DNA of 64,000 nucleotides from positions 23,895-87,894 of the forward strand of contig JAIOPM010000004.1 in NCBI GenBank assembly GCA_021413885.1. The letters run 5' to 3'. Every line of letters begins with the position of its first letter. Positions within the stretch are counted from its first letter, which is position 1. The stretch comes from Planctomycetota bacterium (lineage in GTDB: Bacteria; Planctomycetota; UBA1135; GCA-002686595). Below the pieces are notes generated by a model. That model saw only the letters and a list, made by a program, of their open reading frames with translations. It had not been told where the DNA came from and did not search any database. Made by a program: the position numbers and the translations under genes. Positions 35,335-44,359 of this stretch are shown here, piece by piece.

Positions 35335-36420
35335 CTAACGCTTCGGTGCGGGCAGCGCCTTGTGCGCGTCGAGCCAACCGCGTGCTGCGCCAGCGCCGAC
35401 CGTCGGCGACTTCGCGAGGTAGGCGTCGAGCTTCGCCGCGAACTTGTCCTCCGCCTTGCCGCGCTTCGCGGGGAATTGCGGCGGCCGTTCGCCTTCGAGC
35501 GCGAGCCATGCGCTCCACGCCGCGACTTCGTTCGCCTTCGTCGGATCCGCGGCGAGCGCGTCGAGCGACGTGCGACACGCTTTCGCCTCGGCGCTCTTCG
35601 GGAACGCGAGCTCGACGTCGCGCACTGCGCGCAACGAGGCTTCGACGCTCCCGGAGTCGTGCGCCGCGCGCGCGGCGTCGATCAGCTTCGTCTTCGTGGT
35701 CTCGGCTTTCTCCGCGAGCTCGCGCGCCGCGGTCGCGATCTTCGGCGCGGCGGCGTCCTTGCGCTTCGTGAAACGCGCTTCGACCTTGCGCGCGAGATCG
35801 AGCGCCTTGTCGAACGCGCCGTCGACGTACGCGGCGACCGCGTCGGCGACTTCCGGCGGATAGGACGCGCCGAGCGGTTCGCACCTCGGCGCGCGCAACG
35901 CGCGTTGCACCGCGGTGAGGCACTCGTCGAGGTGCGTGCTCGGATCGCCGTCCCACACGATGCCGCCGTGGCGACCGACGACGTAGACGTACGTCAACGA
36001 GTGTTGGTTGGTGTTCAAGTACGGCGACGAGTCGCCGAAGTAGCTCGAGAAGCCGATCGCGTGGCGGATGCCCAGCTTCTGCGCTTCGGGGACGAGCTCG
36101 CGATCGCCGTCGTCGCCCCACGTGCTGGTCAACGAAATCACTTCGAGCTCGCCGGGATGCGCCGCGCGCAACGCGAGTACCGTCGGAATGCCGACCGCGA
36201 CGCACGACGGGCAGTAGTAGCCGTACGTGTGCACGAGCACGACTTCACCGCGCAACTTCTCGAGGTCGGGCGCGGGCGCACCGATCGGGAGCTGCACCCA
36301 ACGCGTCTCGCCGATCGGCGGCGCGACCGCGCCGGACTTCGGGAGCGGAAGTTCGGGTTTGATTTCCTCGCGCTCCTGGAGCGGCGCGGCGAGAGCGAAG
36401 AGCAGCAGAGCGTGGAGCAT
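35335..36420 (-). CDS. Exported thioredoxin-fold (TlpA/redoxin-like) protein
   Basis: A 361-residue protein. The ATG at 36420 has GAGG 8 nt upstream and starts a signal peptide (MLHALLLFALAAPLQ). The N-terminal half is a thioredoxin fold: GEVVLVHTYGYYCPSCVAVGIP carries the redox pair C70-P-S-C73, and LEVISLTSTWGDDG and SLTYVYVVGRHGGIVW fit later strands. The C-terminal half (about 190-361) is helical, lysine/alanine-rich and has no recognised domain. It probably reduces or relays disulphides in the periplasm. It lies between the two kinase genes in the same direction. Confidence 0.8.
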   Translation of the reverse strand: MLHALLLFALAAPLQEREEIKPELPLPKSGAVAPPIGETRWVQLPIGAPAPDLEKLRGEVVLVHTYGYYCPSCVAVGIPTVLALRAAHPGELEVISLTSTWGDDGDRELVPEAQKLGIRHAIGFSSYFGDSSPYLNTNQHSLTYVYVVGRHGGIVWDGDPSTHLDECLTAVQRALRAPRCEPLGASYPPEVADAVAAYVDGAFDKALDLARKVEARFTKRKDAAAPKIATAARELAEKAETTKTKLIDAARAAHDSGSVEASLRAVRDVELAFPKSAEAKACRTSLDALAADPTKANEVAAWSAWLALEGERPPQFPAKRGKAEDKFAAKLDAYLAKSPTVGAGAARGWLDAHKALPAPKR

Positions 36421-36505
36421 GGGCGCGACCTCGGTGTCGAAGAGTCCTTCCGAGTCCACGCGCCGAACGGCGTGACCGCGCGCCACGAATCTCGGTAGAA
36501 CCGGA

Positions 36506-38542
36506 TCAGCGCGCCGCGGCGAGCACCGCTTCCGCCGCCGCGCGGTCGGGATGATCGACCGGCAACGCGTTCGCGAGCACGGCGTTCGCGCCGCGCGCGA
36601 AGCTCACGGCCTCCGCGTCGCGGCCGAGCCGTTCGAGCACCGACGCGAGCCGCGCACGCGCGACCGCGGTCTCCAACGCGTCTTCGCCCTTCGCGCGCGC
36701 GAGGATCGTCGCGGCACTGCGGAGGTGCGCCTCGGCGTCGTCCCACGCGCCGCGGGCGGACGCGATCGACGCGAGTGTCTTCAGGACCGCGGCGAGCGAC
36801 TCGTGCTCGGCCCCGAATTCCGCGACGTAGAGCTCACGCGCGCGCCGCGCCGCCTGCTCCGCGCCGTCGAAGTCGCCGAGCGCGAGACGAGCCTCGGCCG
36901 CGCGATTCGACGTGATGCCGCGCAGGAACGCCGAGAGTTCCGGATGGGCATTCTGGATCGCCGTCGCTTCGCCGAGCACGCGCAGCGCGTCGTTCGGTCG
37001 GCCTGAAGCGGTCAAACACAGCGCGAGTTGGTGGAGCACGCACAGGAGCTCCGGATCGCCGGGCTCGTCGAGCTCGCGGCGCAGCGCGAGCATCTGATCG
37101 AGCTCGTGCACCGCGCGTTCGCCGTCTCCGAGTTCGCGCCACGCGTCCGCCAACACCGCGTGGACTTCCGCGCGCGCTTCCGGCACGTCGGCGAGTTCCG
37201 CGGCGACCCGCGCCGACGCGTCGGCGAGGACGTCGGCGAACGCGCGTTCGCCCGACGGCCGTCCGGACGGCGCCGTCGACTGCAACACCGAGCAGAGGAA
37301 CGCGGTGACGCGTTCGGAGCGCGCGCGCTCGCTCGCCGCCGTGCGTGCGCCGCGCCACGCGATCACCGCGAACGTCGAGGCTCCGAGCAGGCACAAGCCC
37401 GCCGCGACCGAGAGTGCGCGTCGATGGCGATACACGAACGTGCGCAAGCGCCAACGCGCGCCGACACCGCGCGCCGCGACCGGCTCGCCGCGGCGCAGGC
37501 GCGCGAGGTCGCTGCAGAGCTCGTCGGCGTCGGCGTAGCGCCGCGACGGCTCCTTCTCGAGCGCGCGCATCACGATCGCTTCGAGGTCGCGCGAGACGTG
37601 CGTCGCCAGCGCGCGCGGCGGCGTCGGCGCGGTCTCGCGGATCGCGTCGGCGATCTCGGTCAACGAACGGCCGGCGGTCGCGTGCGGCAGCGCGCCGGTG
37701 ACGAGCTCGTACAGCATCGCGCCGAGCGCGTACACGTCGCTGCGCTCGTCCGCCGCGCGCGGATCGGCGCATTGCTCGGGGCTCATGTACGCGAGCGTGC
37801 CGAGCCACTCGCCGGTCAACGTGCGCCGTCCTTCGTCGCCCGCGAGGCGCGCGATGCCGAAGTCGATCACCTTGACGCGTCCGTCCGCGTCGATCAGGAC
37901 GTTCTGCGGCTTCAAGTCGCGGTGCACGACGCCGCGGCGATGTCCGTGCGCGACCGCCGCGCACACCGACGCGAAGAGCGCGAGCCGCGCGTCGAGGTCG
38001 AGCACGCGCTCGTCCGCGAAACGCATCAAGTCGCGCGCGCCTTCGACGAGTTCGAGCGCGAGGTACGGCGTCTCGCGGCCGTCGAGCTCGAGCGTGCCGC
38101 ACTCGTGGACGCGCGCGATCGAAGGGTGGTCGAGTTCGGCGAGCACTTGCGCCTCGGCGAGGAAGCGTCGCACCGCGGCGTCGGAGCGCGAGCCGTGGAG
38201 CAACAACTTGAGCGCGACGCGACGCTTCGGCGCTTCCTGTTCGACGGCGAAAACGACACCGGAGCCGCCGACGCCGACGATCGTCAACACACGGAAACGA
38301 CCGAGCCGCGTGCCCGGCGTGAACGTCGAGCCGCGCGAAGCGTCCCACGTCGCGCGCGGATGCGCCGGCGCGTCGAGGAACCCGGCGGCGGCGGTGTGCA
38401 GCGCGAGCCAACGCTCGAGTTCCGCCGCGCGCTCCGCGGATTCGGCCGCGATTTCGGCGAGACGGCGCGCGCGGTCGGGCGCGGAGAGTTCGAGCAGCTC
38501 GACGAACTCCTCCTTGCAGACGTCGAATTCGTTCGGGCTCAT
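36506..38542 (-). CDS. Transmembrane Ser/Thr protein kinase with TPR-like C-terminus (second)
   Basis: A 678-residue kinase. An N-terminal acidic helical region (1-55) of the type found in planctomycete kinases precedes the catalytic domain: glycine loop GVGGSG (90-95), lysine K112, HRD D209, DFG D227, GTLAYMSPEQ. A membrane helix follows (ALSVAAGLCLLGASTFAVIAW), then TPR-like helices with 'LGDGERAVHELDQMLALRREL' and 'LGDFDGAEQAARRARELY'. Its ATG overlaps the sigma-factor stop (ATGA), so the kinase and ECF factor are made together. A functional pair is likely: the kinase may phosphorylate or be controlled through the sigma factor. Confidence 0.93.
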   Translation of the reverse strand: MSPNEFDVCKEEFVELLELSAPDRARRLAEIAAESAERAAELERWLALHTAAAGFLDAPAHPRATWDASRGSTFTPGTRLGRFRVLTIVGVGGSGVVFAVEQEAPKRRVALKLLLHGSRSDAAVRRFLAEAQVLAELDHPSIARVHECGTLELDGRETPYLALELVEGARDLMRFADERVLDLDARLALFASVCAAVAHGHRRGVVHRDLKPQNVLIDADGRVKVIDFGIARLAGDEGRRTLTGEWLGTLAYMSPEQCADPRAADERSDVYALGAMLYELVTGALPHATAGRSLTEIADAIRETAPTPPRALATHVSRDLEAIVMRALEKEPSRRYADADELCSDLARLRRGEPVAARGVGARWRLRTFVYRHRRALSVAAGLCLLGASTFAVIAWRGARTAASERARSERVTAFLCSVLQSTAPSGRPSGERAFADVLADASARVAAELADVPEARAEVHAVLADAWRELGDGERAVHELDQMLALRRELDEPGDPELLCVLHQLALCLTASGRPNDALRVLGEATAIQNAHPELSAFLRGITSNRAAEARLALGDFDGAEQAARRARELYVAEFGAEHESLAAVLKTLASIASARGAWDDAEAHLRSAATILARAKGEDALETAVARARLASVLERLGRDAEAVSFARGANAVLANALPVDHPDRAAAEAVLAAAR

Positions 38543-39090
38543 GCGGAGGCTCCGCGCCCGACGTCGTCGAACAACCACACACGCGCCGCTTCGAAGTCGC
38601 GCACGACGGAGCGCTCGGAGATCGCGAGCACTCGCGCCGTCTCCTCCACGCACAGACCGGCGAAATAGCGCAACTCGACGACGCGGAAGAGGTCGGGATG
38701 GATGCGCTCGAGTCGCGCGAGCGAACGATCGAGGACGATCAGGCGTTCGCAGTCCGCGTCGGACTGCACGTCGAGCGCACTGAGCTCGTCCGCGCCGTCG
38801 AGTTCGACCCTGCGCAGCTCGCCGCCGTGCCGCGCGCGCGTCCGCCGTCGCGCTGCTTCGACCAGGATCCGCCGCATCGCGGTCGCCGCCGCCGCGAAGA
38901 ACTGCGCGCGGCTCGCCCAATCGACGTGGCGTTCGCGCGAGAGCCGCAACCACGCCTCGTGCACCAACGCGGTCGCCTGCAAAGTCGCGCCGCCGCGCTC
39001 GCGCAACATCTCGGCGTGCGCCAAGCCGCGCAATTCGTCGTAGACCGCCTCGAAGAGTCGATCGGCCGTGTTCGGAATCGCTTTCCTCAT
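38539..39090 (-). CDS. ECF-type RNA polymerase sigma factor
   Basis: A 183-residue sigma-70-family factor. Region 2 is RLFEAVYDELRGLAHAEML with ATALVHEAWLRL, and region 4 is VVELRYFAGLCVEETARVLAISERSVVRDFEAARVWL. This is the ECF subgroup (pfam07638-like) commonly linked to Ser/Thr kinases in Planctomycetota and Acidobacteria. No anti-sigma factor is adjacent; the coupled kinase gene downstream replaces it. The ATG at 39090 was chosen over one 108 nt further upstream because that extension is Arg-rich and looks like non-coding shadow. Confidence 0.92.
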   Translation of the reverse strand: MRKAIPNTADRLFEAVYDELRGLAHAEMLRERGGATLQATALVHEAWLRLSRERHVDWASRAQFFAAAATAMRRILVEAARRRTRARHGGELRRVELDGADELSALDVQSDADCERLIVLDRSLARLERIHPDLFRVVELRYFAGLCVEETARVLAISERSVVRDFEAARVWLFDDVGRGASA

Positions 39091-39219
39091 CCTGCTCGCC
39101 CGCCGACTCCAGTACCCGACTCGACGCGCTCGGTTGTGTTCGATCTTGGTTGGATGCGCGGCGTGACGTCGTCGCGCAGGCCGTCGAGCTCCTCGCACGC
39201 GAACGCGCGCTGCGCTGAC

Positions 39220-40404
39220 TCAGATCCGCCAGAAGCCGGTCTGCGCGATCGCGGGGAGATCCTCGCCGCCGACGAAGGCTTCGATTTCCGCCTTGCGCTT
39301 CCACGCGTCGGCCTCGCCGATCTGGATCAGCGACTTCATGTAGTCGGGTTGGAAGAGGACCATCGAGAGGGAGTCGGGGCTCTTCGCTTCGCGCGAGCCC
39401 ATGCCGCGCATCAGGAAGCGGAACATGCCAGGCAACGCGGCTTCGTGTTGCGACGCGAGCTTGCTGATGTCTTGCGACGGACGCAGCAGCAGCAGACCCG
39501 CGGGTCGCAGGCCTTGACGCTTCTCCGGCGGCAGATCGCGCAGGTAGTCGTTGAGGCGCTGCATGTTCATCGCGTCCTGATCGAGCATGTCGAGGAACAC
39601 CGACGACAGCAGCACGCCGATCACGGTCGCGGGCGGCGGGTAGGGCTCTTCCTCGGTTGCATCGGCGTCGACGTCGAAGCTCGCGCGCGCGAAACGCGTC
39701 GAGATCGCGATCAAGCGATCGGCGCCGAGGTGCAGCGCCGGCGCGAGCGGCGCGGTCAAGCGAATGCCGCCGTCGCCGTGCCACGCGCCGCCGATGCGGA
39801 TCGCGGGGAAGAAGATCGGCAACGCGCTCGACGCCATCACGTGATCGACGGTGATCGAAGTGCGCGCGCTGCGGCGGAAGGGACGGTTCCAGTCGTGGTA
39901 GTCGCTCGACTGGACCCACGTGACCGATTGGTTGCCGGAGTAGCGCGTCGTCGTGATCGCGAGCGAACTCAAGCGCCCGTCCGCGATCTTCTTCGCGACG
40001 TTGGGCAACGTGCCGTCGGTCGTCTTCAACATGCCGCAGACGTATTCGCGCAGCGGCGAGGTGTCGACCATGCCGTGCGTCGACGGGCCGACGCGCGCTC
40101 CGCCGGAGACCAAACGCACGCCCCAACGCGCGGCGTGGTTCGCGAGCGACAACGAACCCGCGTGGAAGACGCGATCGACGGTCAGGGTCTCCCACGCCTT
40201 CGCGAGGTCCTCGACCGCTTCGCCGAACTGGCCCTGATGGTTCGCGAGGAACGCTGCGCTGATCGCGCCGGCCGACACGCCGGTGAGGATCGGCGGATCG
40301 AGCCGCGGGAACATGTGCCCGAGCGCTCGCAGGAAGCCGACTTGGTACGCCGCGCGCGCACCGCCGCCGCCGAGCACGAGAGCGAGATCGCCTTGCGAAG
40401 CCAT
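39220..40404 (-). CDS. Patatin-like phospholipase
   Basis: A 394-residue lipid acyl hydrolase. The oxyanion loop is GGGGARAAYQVG (12-23), the nucleophile is S44 in GVSAG (42-46), and the dyad aspartate is D211 in GDGG. It lacks a signal peptide or outer-membrane domain, so it acts in the cytoplasm or at the inner leaflet. TAGAGT lies 11 nt before the ATG (40416-40421, minus). It lies 129 nt upstream of the sigma factor in the same direction, without coupling. Confidence 0.93.
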   Translation of the reverse strand: MASQGDLALVLGGGGARAAYQVGFLRALGHMFPRLDPPILTGVSAGAISAAFLANHQGQFGEAVEDLAKAWETLTVDRVFHAGSLSLANHAARWGVRLVSGGARVGPSTHGMVDTSPLREYVCGMLKTTDGTLPNVAKKIADGRLSSLAITTTRYSGNQSVTWVQSSDYHDWNRPFRRSARTSITVDHVMASSALPIFFPAIRIGGAWHGDGGIRLTAPLAPALHLGADRLIAISTRFARASFDVDADATEEEPYPPPATVIGVLLSSVFLDMLDQDAMNMQRLNDYLRDLPPEKRQGLRPAGLLLLRPSQDISKLASQHEAALPGMFRFLMRGMGSREAKSPDSLSMVLFQPDYMKSLIQIGEADAWKRKAEIEAFVGGEDLPAIAQTGFWRI

Positions 40405-40464
40405 GCAGCTCGCCGACTCTAGGGAGCGCAGCGAGCCTGTTCCAGGACCCGCATGCCGAGAGCG

Positions 40465-40896
40465 TTACTTCGCCTCGAACATCTTCGCGAACCGCGTGCG
40501 GAACATCTCGAAGCGCTTCTTCGCCTCGCCGGAGTTCGCGACCATCCACTCCGCGTTGCGGAACGCGGTCGGCGCGGTCTCCTTGCGGAAGCGTTCGAGG
40601 TGCGGCGCGACCTTCGCGAAGAGCAACATGCCTTCGCCCGTGTTCTCCGCGAGGAAGTCGGCGTTCACCACACCGTGGCGCGCGAAGCCGAACGCCATCT
40701 CGAAGTAGCTCGACACCTGACGCCACGCGGCGTTGTCGTGGTGTTGGGGCTGCGTGACCGCGATGAAGTCCTCCCAGTTCTTCGGCATCCACTGCGCGAT
40801 CGCGTTGCGCGACGCGCGCATCACCGGCTCGCGGCGCAGGTCGTAGAGCTTCATGACGATCTCGGCGTCGTGGTGGTCGGGAGTTTCTTTGCTCAT
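40465..40896 (-). CDS. Conserved hypothetical protein (DUF4760-like)
   Basis: A 143-residue helical protein beginning MSKETPDHHDAEIVMKLYDLRRE. The pattern 'DAEIVMKLYDLRREPVMR' followed by 'WRQVSSYFEMAFGFARHGVVN' and 'TGEGMLLFAKVAPHLE' resembles a family of small helical proteins found in Planctomycetota and Acidobacteria (DUF4760-type by memory, not verified). Its ATG overlaps the stop of the methyltransferase gene (ATGA), so the two are coupled and may form an enzyme/accessory pair. No catalytic motif is visible. Confidence 0.7.
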   Translation of the reverse strand: MSKETPDHHDAEIVMKLYDLRREPVMRASRNAIAQWMPKNWEDFIAVTQPQHHDNAAWRQVSSYFEMAFGFARHGVVNADFLAENTGEGMLLFAKVAPHLERFRKETAPTAFRNAEWMVANSGEAKKRFEMFRTRFAKMFEAK

Positions 40897-41546
40897 GGCT
40901 TCGATCTGCACTGCAGGGACATGTGGCGGTCGGTGTCGATCACGACTTCCGCATCGACGCCGGCGTCGCGCGCGATCCGACGGAGCTCGTCGGGCTCGAA
41001 CGCGGCGCCCAGGCTCGCGCGGAAGAGCCCCTGTTGATACGCGTCGGCACCTGCCGCGTGCAAGCGCACGAGCTCGTCCGCGCGCTTTTCGTCGCCCGGC
41101 CGGAAGAGATCGCGGATCAAGAGCACGCCGCCCTTGCGCAACACGCGCCACGCTTCGGCGAGGAAAGGCTTCGGATCGGGGATGTGGTGGAGGATCGTGT
41201 TCGAGTACACGCAGTCGAATTCGCCGTCCTCGAAGTCGAGGCCCTTCGCGTCGGCGAGGCGAAACTCGATGCGCTCCGCGAAAGGCGAGGCGAGTCGATG
41301 GCGCTCGGCGTGGCGCAGCATGTTCTTCGAGAGGTCGACGCCGACGATCCGCGAGCCGGCGATGCGCGCGCAGACGAGCAACGGGATGTGACCGGGCCCG
41401 GTGCCGATGTCGAGGATCCGTCCGCGAGCTCCGAGCTCGACGAGCCGCGCCAAGAAGTTGGCGTTGGGCTCGGAGTGGTCCATCGAGTCGTAGCCGTCGG
41501 CCTCTTCCGCCGTGTCCATCACCTCGGGTTCGAGGATGCGCTTCAT
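40893..41546 (-). CDS. Class I SAM-dependent methyltransferase
   Basis: A 217-residue methyltransferase. The N-terminal MKRILEPEVMDTAEEADGYDSMDHSEPN is followed by the SAM loop ILDIGTGPGHIP, acidic strand VGVDLSKNML, LADAKGLDFEDGEFDCVYSNTILHH and VLRKGGVLLIRDL, all as in the Methyltransf_11/25 group. The substrate is unknown. The ATG at 41546 has TAATGT 5 nt upstream; an ATG 9 nt earlier is possible. The first 22 nt of this gene, with its -10-like hexamer, recur in the relic at 42641-42745. Confidence 0.9.
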   Translation of the reverse strand: MKRILEPEVMDTAEEADGYDSMDHSEPNANFLARLVELGARGRILDIGTGPGHIPLLVCARIAGSRIVGVDLSKNMLRHAERHRLASPFAERIEFRLADAKGLDFEDGEFDCVYSNTILHHIPDPKPFLAEAWRVLRKGGVLLIRDLFRPGDEKRADELVRLHAAGADAYQQGLFRASLGAAFEPDELRRIARDAGVDAEVVIDTDRHMSLQCRSKP

Positions 41547-41633
41547 GGCGGACATTAGAACGTGCGCGCGTTCGTTCGGCATGCCTTCGCTGGCGTCATG
41601 GATCCGAGACTGCGTGTTACCCTCGGCGCCGAC

Positions 41634-42617
41634 ATGGACCGGCGTGCGTCAAATGGTTGCCGCGTCACGATCTTCCTGGCTTTCGTCATGAGTTGTGCGA
41701 CGACCCAGGAGCGCGAGATCGTCTCCGTGCCGCATCCGGCGCAAGCGAAGGATCTCGCACCGGTCGAAGTCCAGCGTCTCGTCGACCGCAGCGGGCCACG
41801 CGAACTGTGCGCGACCACGACGCAGGCGGACGACAAGAGTGAGGCGACCGTACTGCGGATACGGGGTGACGTGGCCGAGCCGCTCAGGACGCAGCTCGAC
41901 ATTCCGGGCCGACTGGTGGACGCGTGCTTGTTCGAGTCCGGCGTTGTCGTTGCGGCGTACTACGCCAACAGATTGCCGGCCGAGGAGCGACGCCTCGCGT
42001 TTGGCATCCAACAGTTGGACACCGTCGGAATGCGCGTCTGGAACGCTCAGGGCGAAATCGTTCAGTCGATCGAGGTTCGCCGAAAGGGGCGGCGGATCTC
42101 CCATACGACGCCTTACCCGGAGATCGTCGGCGTCGACAAGCTCGAGTGGAGCCACATGGCTCTGGTGCGCTTCAACGAAGGTCTGCTGCAGAGCGGGGGA
42201 GCATCGTGGTGGGCATTCGAGACACGCTTCGGCGGCCTCTACAACGTCTTCCTGCCGAGCCAGTTCGATGCCGCAGCGAAGGCGGCGCAAGGCGCTCTGC
42301 TGAACGTCACTGTCTGGGAAGACGAGAAGTTGATCGCCGTCGTGTGGAGTAACGAGGAGATCACGAAGTGGGTCGGCGACGAGCCCTTCGGTGACGCGCT
42401 CACGCTCTTTTCGTTCGAGGCCGTGCCCGCGGTGGTTTGGAGTCGAAGCCTGCGACGGCTTTGGCCCGACGGAAGCGCTGAAGATCGCGTCGGTGTGATC
42501 GGCGTCGAGCACGGCCGACTTCGGCTCAAGCGACTCGACGGTCCGGAATACCTGATGTCGATCGAGCGGTTCCCCGAAGGCAGCGTGCGTGCGCGACTCG
42601 ACCCTGCGAACGACTGA
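41634..42617 (+). CDS. Putative lipoprotein, unknown function
   Basis: A 327-residue protein if translation begins at the ATG at 41634, which yields a lipoprotein signal (RVTIFLAFVMSC, cysteine at about residue 21); in-frame ATGs at 41562 and 41598 are alternatives. TACCCT lies 10 nt before 41634. The mature protein is beta-rich, with repeated aromatic strands ('VWNAQGEIVQSIEVRR', 'ASWWAFETRFGGLYNVFLP', 'LFSFEAVPAVVWSRSL') but no family I recognise. Codon use is visibly less GC-extreme than in the flanking genes. It lies opposite in direction to its neighbours, next to a relic of both flanking genes. Confidence 0.7.
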   Translation: MDRRASNGCRVTIFLAFVMSCATTQEREIVSVPHPAQAKDLAPVEVQRLVDRSGPRELCATTTQADDKSEATVLRIRGDVAEPLRTQLDIPGRLVDACLFESGVVVAAYYANRLPAEERRLAFGIQQLDTVGMRVWNAQGEIVQSIEVRRKGRRISHTTPYPEIVGVDKLEWSHMALVRFNEGLLQSGGASWWAFETRFGGLYNVFLPSQFDAAAKAAQGALLNVTVWEDEKLIAVVWSNEEITKWVGDEPFGDALTLFSFEAVPAVVWSRSLRRLWPDGSAEDRVGVIGVEHGRLRLKRLDGPEYLMSIERFPEGSVRARLDPAND

Positions 42618-42640
42618 CGCGTCGACCGCGGCGATTGCCT

Positions 42641-42745
42641 AGCCGAACTTTATCGAGCGGCGCGTCAGCGAGCCCGCCCAGAAGCCGGTGAGCGGGAACG
42701 CGATCCTTAGTTGGGTTCGAGGATGCGCTTCATGCGCGCACTCTA
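42641..42745 (-). pseudogene. Chimeric relic: methyltransferase 5' end joined to DOPA-dioxygenase-like 3' end
   Basis: Bases 42713-42734 are identical to 41526-41547 (start of the methyltransferase gene), with a TAGAGT hexamer 6 nt before the ATG (42740-42745). Bases 42641-42706 match 44362-44427, the last codons of the dioxygenase gene, with about five mismatches. On the minus strand it reads MKRILEPN-stop, then the codons for IAFPLTGFWAGSLTRR and a TAG. The differences from the intact gene (I to L, V to I, Q to K, TGA to TAG) suggest decay from a paralogous copy, not a recent copy. Confidence 0.75.
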
Positions 42746-42774
42746 ACGCAAGAGCTCGCGGAGGGCCTCGTTCG

Positions 42775-44289
42775 TCACTTCACGGGCTTCAGCGGCAGCT
42801 CGATCTCGACGATGCGGTCGCGCACGGCTTCGACTTCAGCTGAGACGGTCTCGTACGTCACGCCGTTCTCGTCCTCGCTACCGAATAGGGCGCTGAAGTT
42901 GTCGACGCGAATGACGTACTTGCCCGGCGCGTCGAAGCCTAGGTCGATCCAGTCCGTGTGGTTGTAAGTGCGCTGGGAGTGGCGGGCCGCCGTCTGTTCC
43001 ACCGCGCTGAGGTAGACCGAGTCCGGCCACGGAACGCGCTTGCCGTCCTGCACCGCGAAAACTCGCACGCGCACGAACGGCGCGAACGGCACTTCGATCA
43101 CGTTCACGCCGGGCGCGATGTGGACGGGTTCGAAACGGATCGGTTGCTCGGCGTCGGAGAGGTTGAGCACGATGTCGCCGATCGGCGCGGTGAAGCAATA
43201 GCCGCCGCGTGAGGGAACGTAGCTCACGCGCGTGCCGGTGATCGAACTCGGTTGCGGCGGCGGCATGCCGTACCAGCTGAGTTGCTCATCGTCGATCGGC
43301 GCACCGGTGCGCTTGTCGATGAGCTTGATGCACACGTCCGCCGGCGGCGGGATGACGAGCGCGAAGTCCGACGCCGACTTCGGGTCGTAGTCGAACATGA
43401 AGCTCCACATGAACGGCCTGACCAGCGCCATGTAGCGATCCGCGTCCTGCCGTCCCGCTCCCCAACTCCACACGTTCGGTTCGAGCGCGGTGACCAGCGG
43501 TCGACCGATCCACACGAACGAGTCCTCGAGCCGCGCGAGTTCGATCGAGAAGTCGATCGCGCCCCACTCGGGCGGAATGCGCAAGCTCCCGAAGAGCGAG
43601 CGCTCACCCGGCGCCGGCGTCACGGGATCGAGGGAGAGCGCGACTTCGACAGCAGCGCCTTCGCTGACGGTCACGTCGGCGAACGCGAGCGCCGTGAACG
43701 ATGAGTCGTCCAGGCGCTCGATGGTTGCGCGGTAGGCGCCGGGTGCGAGGCTGTCGATCTCGATCGGGTCCGCGCCGGTCGAGAGCTGTGTCGCGATCCA
43801 CTCGCTCATGCCGTCGCGCGCCAGGCGCAGGAACAGTTCGTCCTTCCGTTCGCTCGCGGTCGCAGTGAGCAGGAGCACGCCCGCGGTTGCGAGCTCGATG
43901 CGTTGATCGCCTGCGGTCGACTCGTCGTACTCGAAACGCGTCCACGCGTAGCCCGGAGCTCGCAGCCACCACGTTCGGATCGATTCTCCATCCGGGAGCT
44001 TCGGCGCTTGCGCGAGGAGCTCGGAGAGCTCGAGCGGCGAGCTCAGGTCGCGACCGATGCGAACCGCGTCGTCCGGCGGGCGGATGAGTCGATCGGACAC
44101 GACGACTTCGACGCCGTGCGCGAACTCGCGTCCGGTCGCCTTCGAGAACACGCGCAGCACGGCGGGCGCGGTGCGTGCCGCGGGTGCGAGCACGGGCTCG
44201 GCGACTTGCTGCGGCGTCTTCGGCGCCGACGAACACGCCGCGATCGCGAAGAGAGCACTCAGCCACACCGATCGGACGAGGAGATTCAT
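42775..44289 (-). CDS. Putative lipoprotein with beta-rich repeats, unknown function
   Basis: A 504-residue protein with a clear lipoprotein signal: MNLLVRSVWLSALFAIAAC, lipobox IAAC, lipidated cysteine at residue 19, then CSSAPKTPQ. The mature part is beta-rich, with 'SLAPGAYRATIERLDDSSF', 'APGVNVIEVPFAPFVRVRVFA' and 'DAPGKYVIRVDNFSALF', similar in style to carboxypeptidase-regulatory-like modules but not clearly of that family. No catalytic residues stand out. It lies in an interval with the other orphan lipoprotein gene and the chimeric relic. Confidence 0.75.
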   Translation of the reverse strand: MNLLVRSVWLSALFAIAACSSAPKTPQQVAEPVLAPAARTAPAVLRVFSKATGREFAHGVEVVVSDRLIRPPDDAVRIGRDLSSPLELSELLAQAPKLPDGESIRTWWLRAPGYAWTRFEYDESTAGDQRIELATAGVLLLTATASERKDELFLRLARDGMSEWIATQLSTGADPIEIDSLAPGAYRATIERLDDSSFTALAFADVTVSEGAAVEVALSLDPVTPAPGERSLFGSLRIPPEWGAIDFSIELARLEDSFVWIGRPLVTALEPNVWSWGAGRQDADRYMALVRPFMWSFMFDYDPKSASDFALVIPPPADVCIKLIDKRTGAPIDDEQLSWYGMPPPQPSSITGTRVSYVPSRGGYCFTAPIGDIVLNLSDAEQPIRFEPVHIAPGVNVIEVPFAPFVRVRVFAVQDGKRVPWPDSVYLSAVEQTAARHSQRTYNHTDWIDLGFDAPGKYVIRVDNFSALFGSEDENGVTYETVSAEVEAVRDRIVEIELPLKPVK

Positions 44290-44359
44290 GCGCTGTCTTC
44301 GCTCGACCGCGCGGAGCGCAACGCGCTTTCGCGAAACTCCGCTCGCGCCCGGACGAGTC

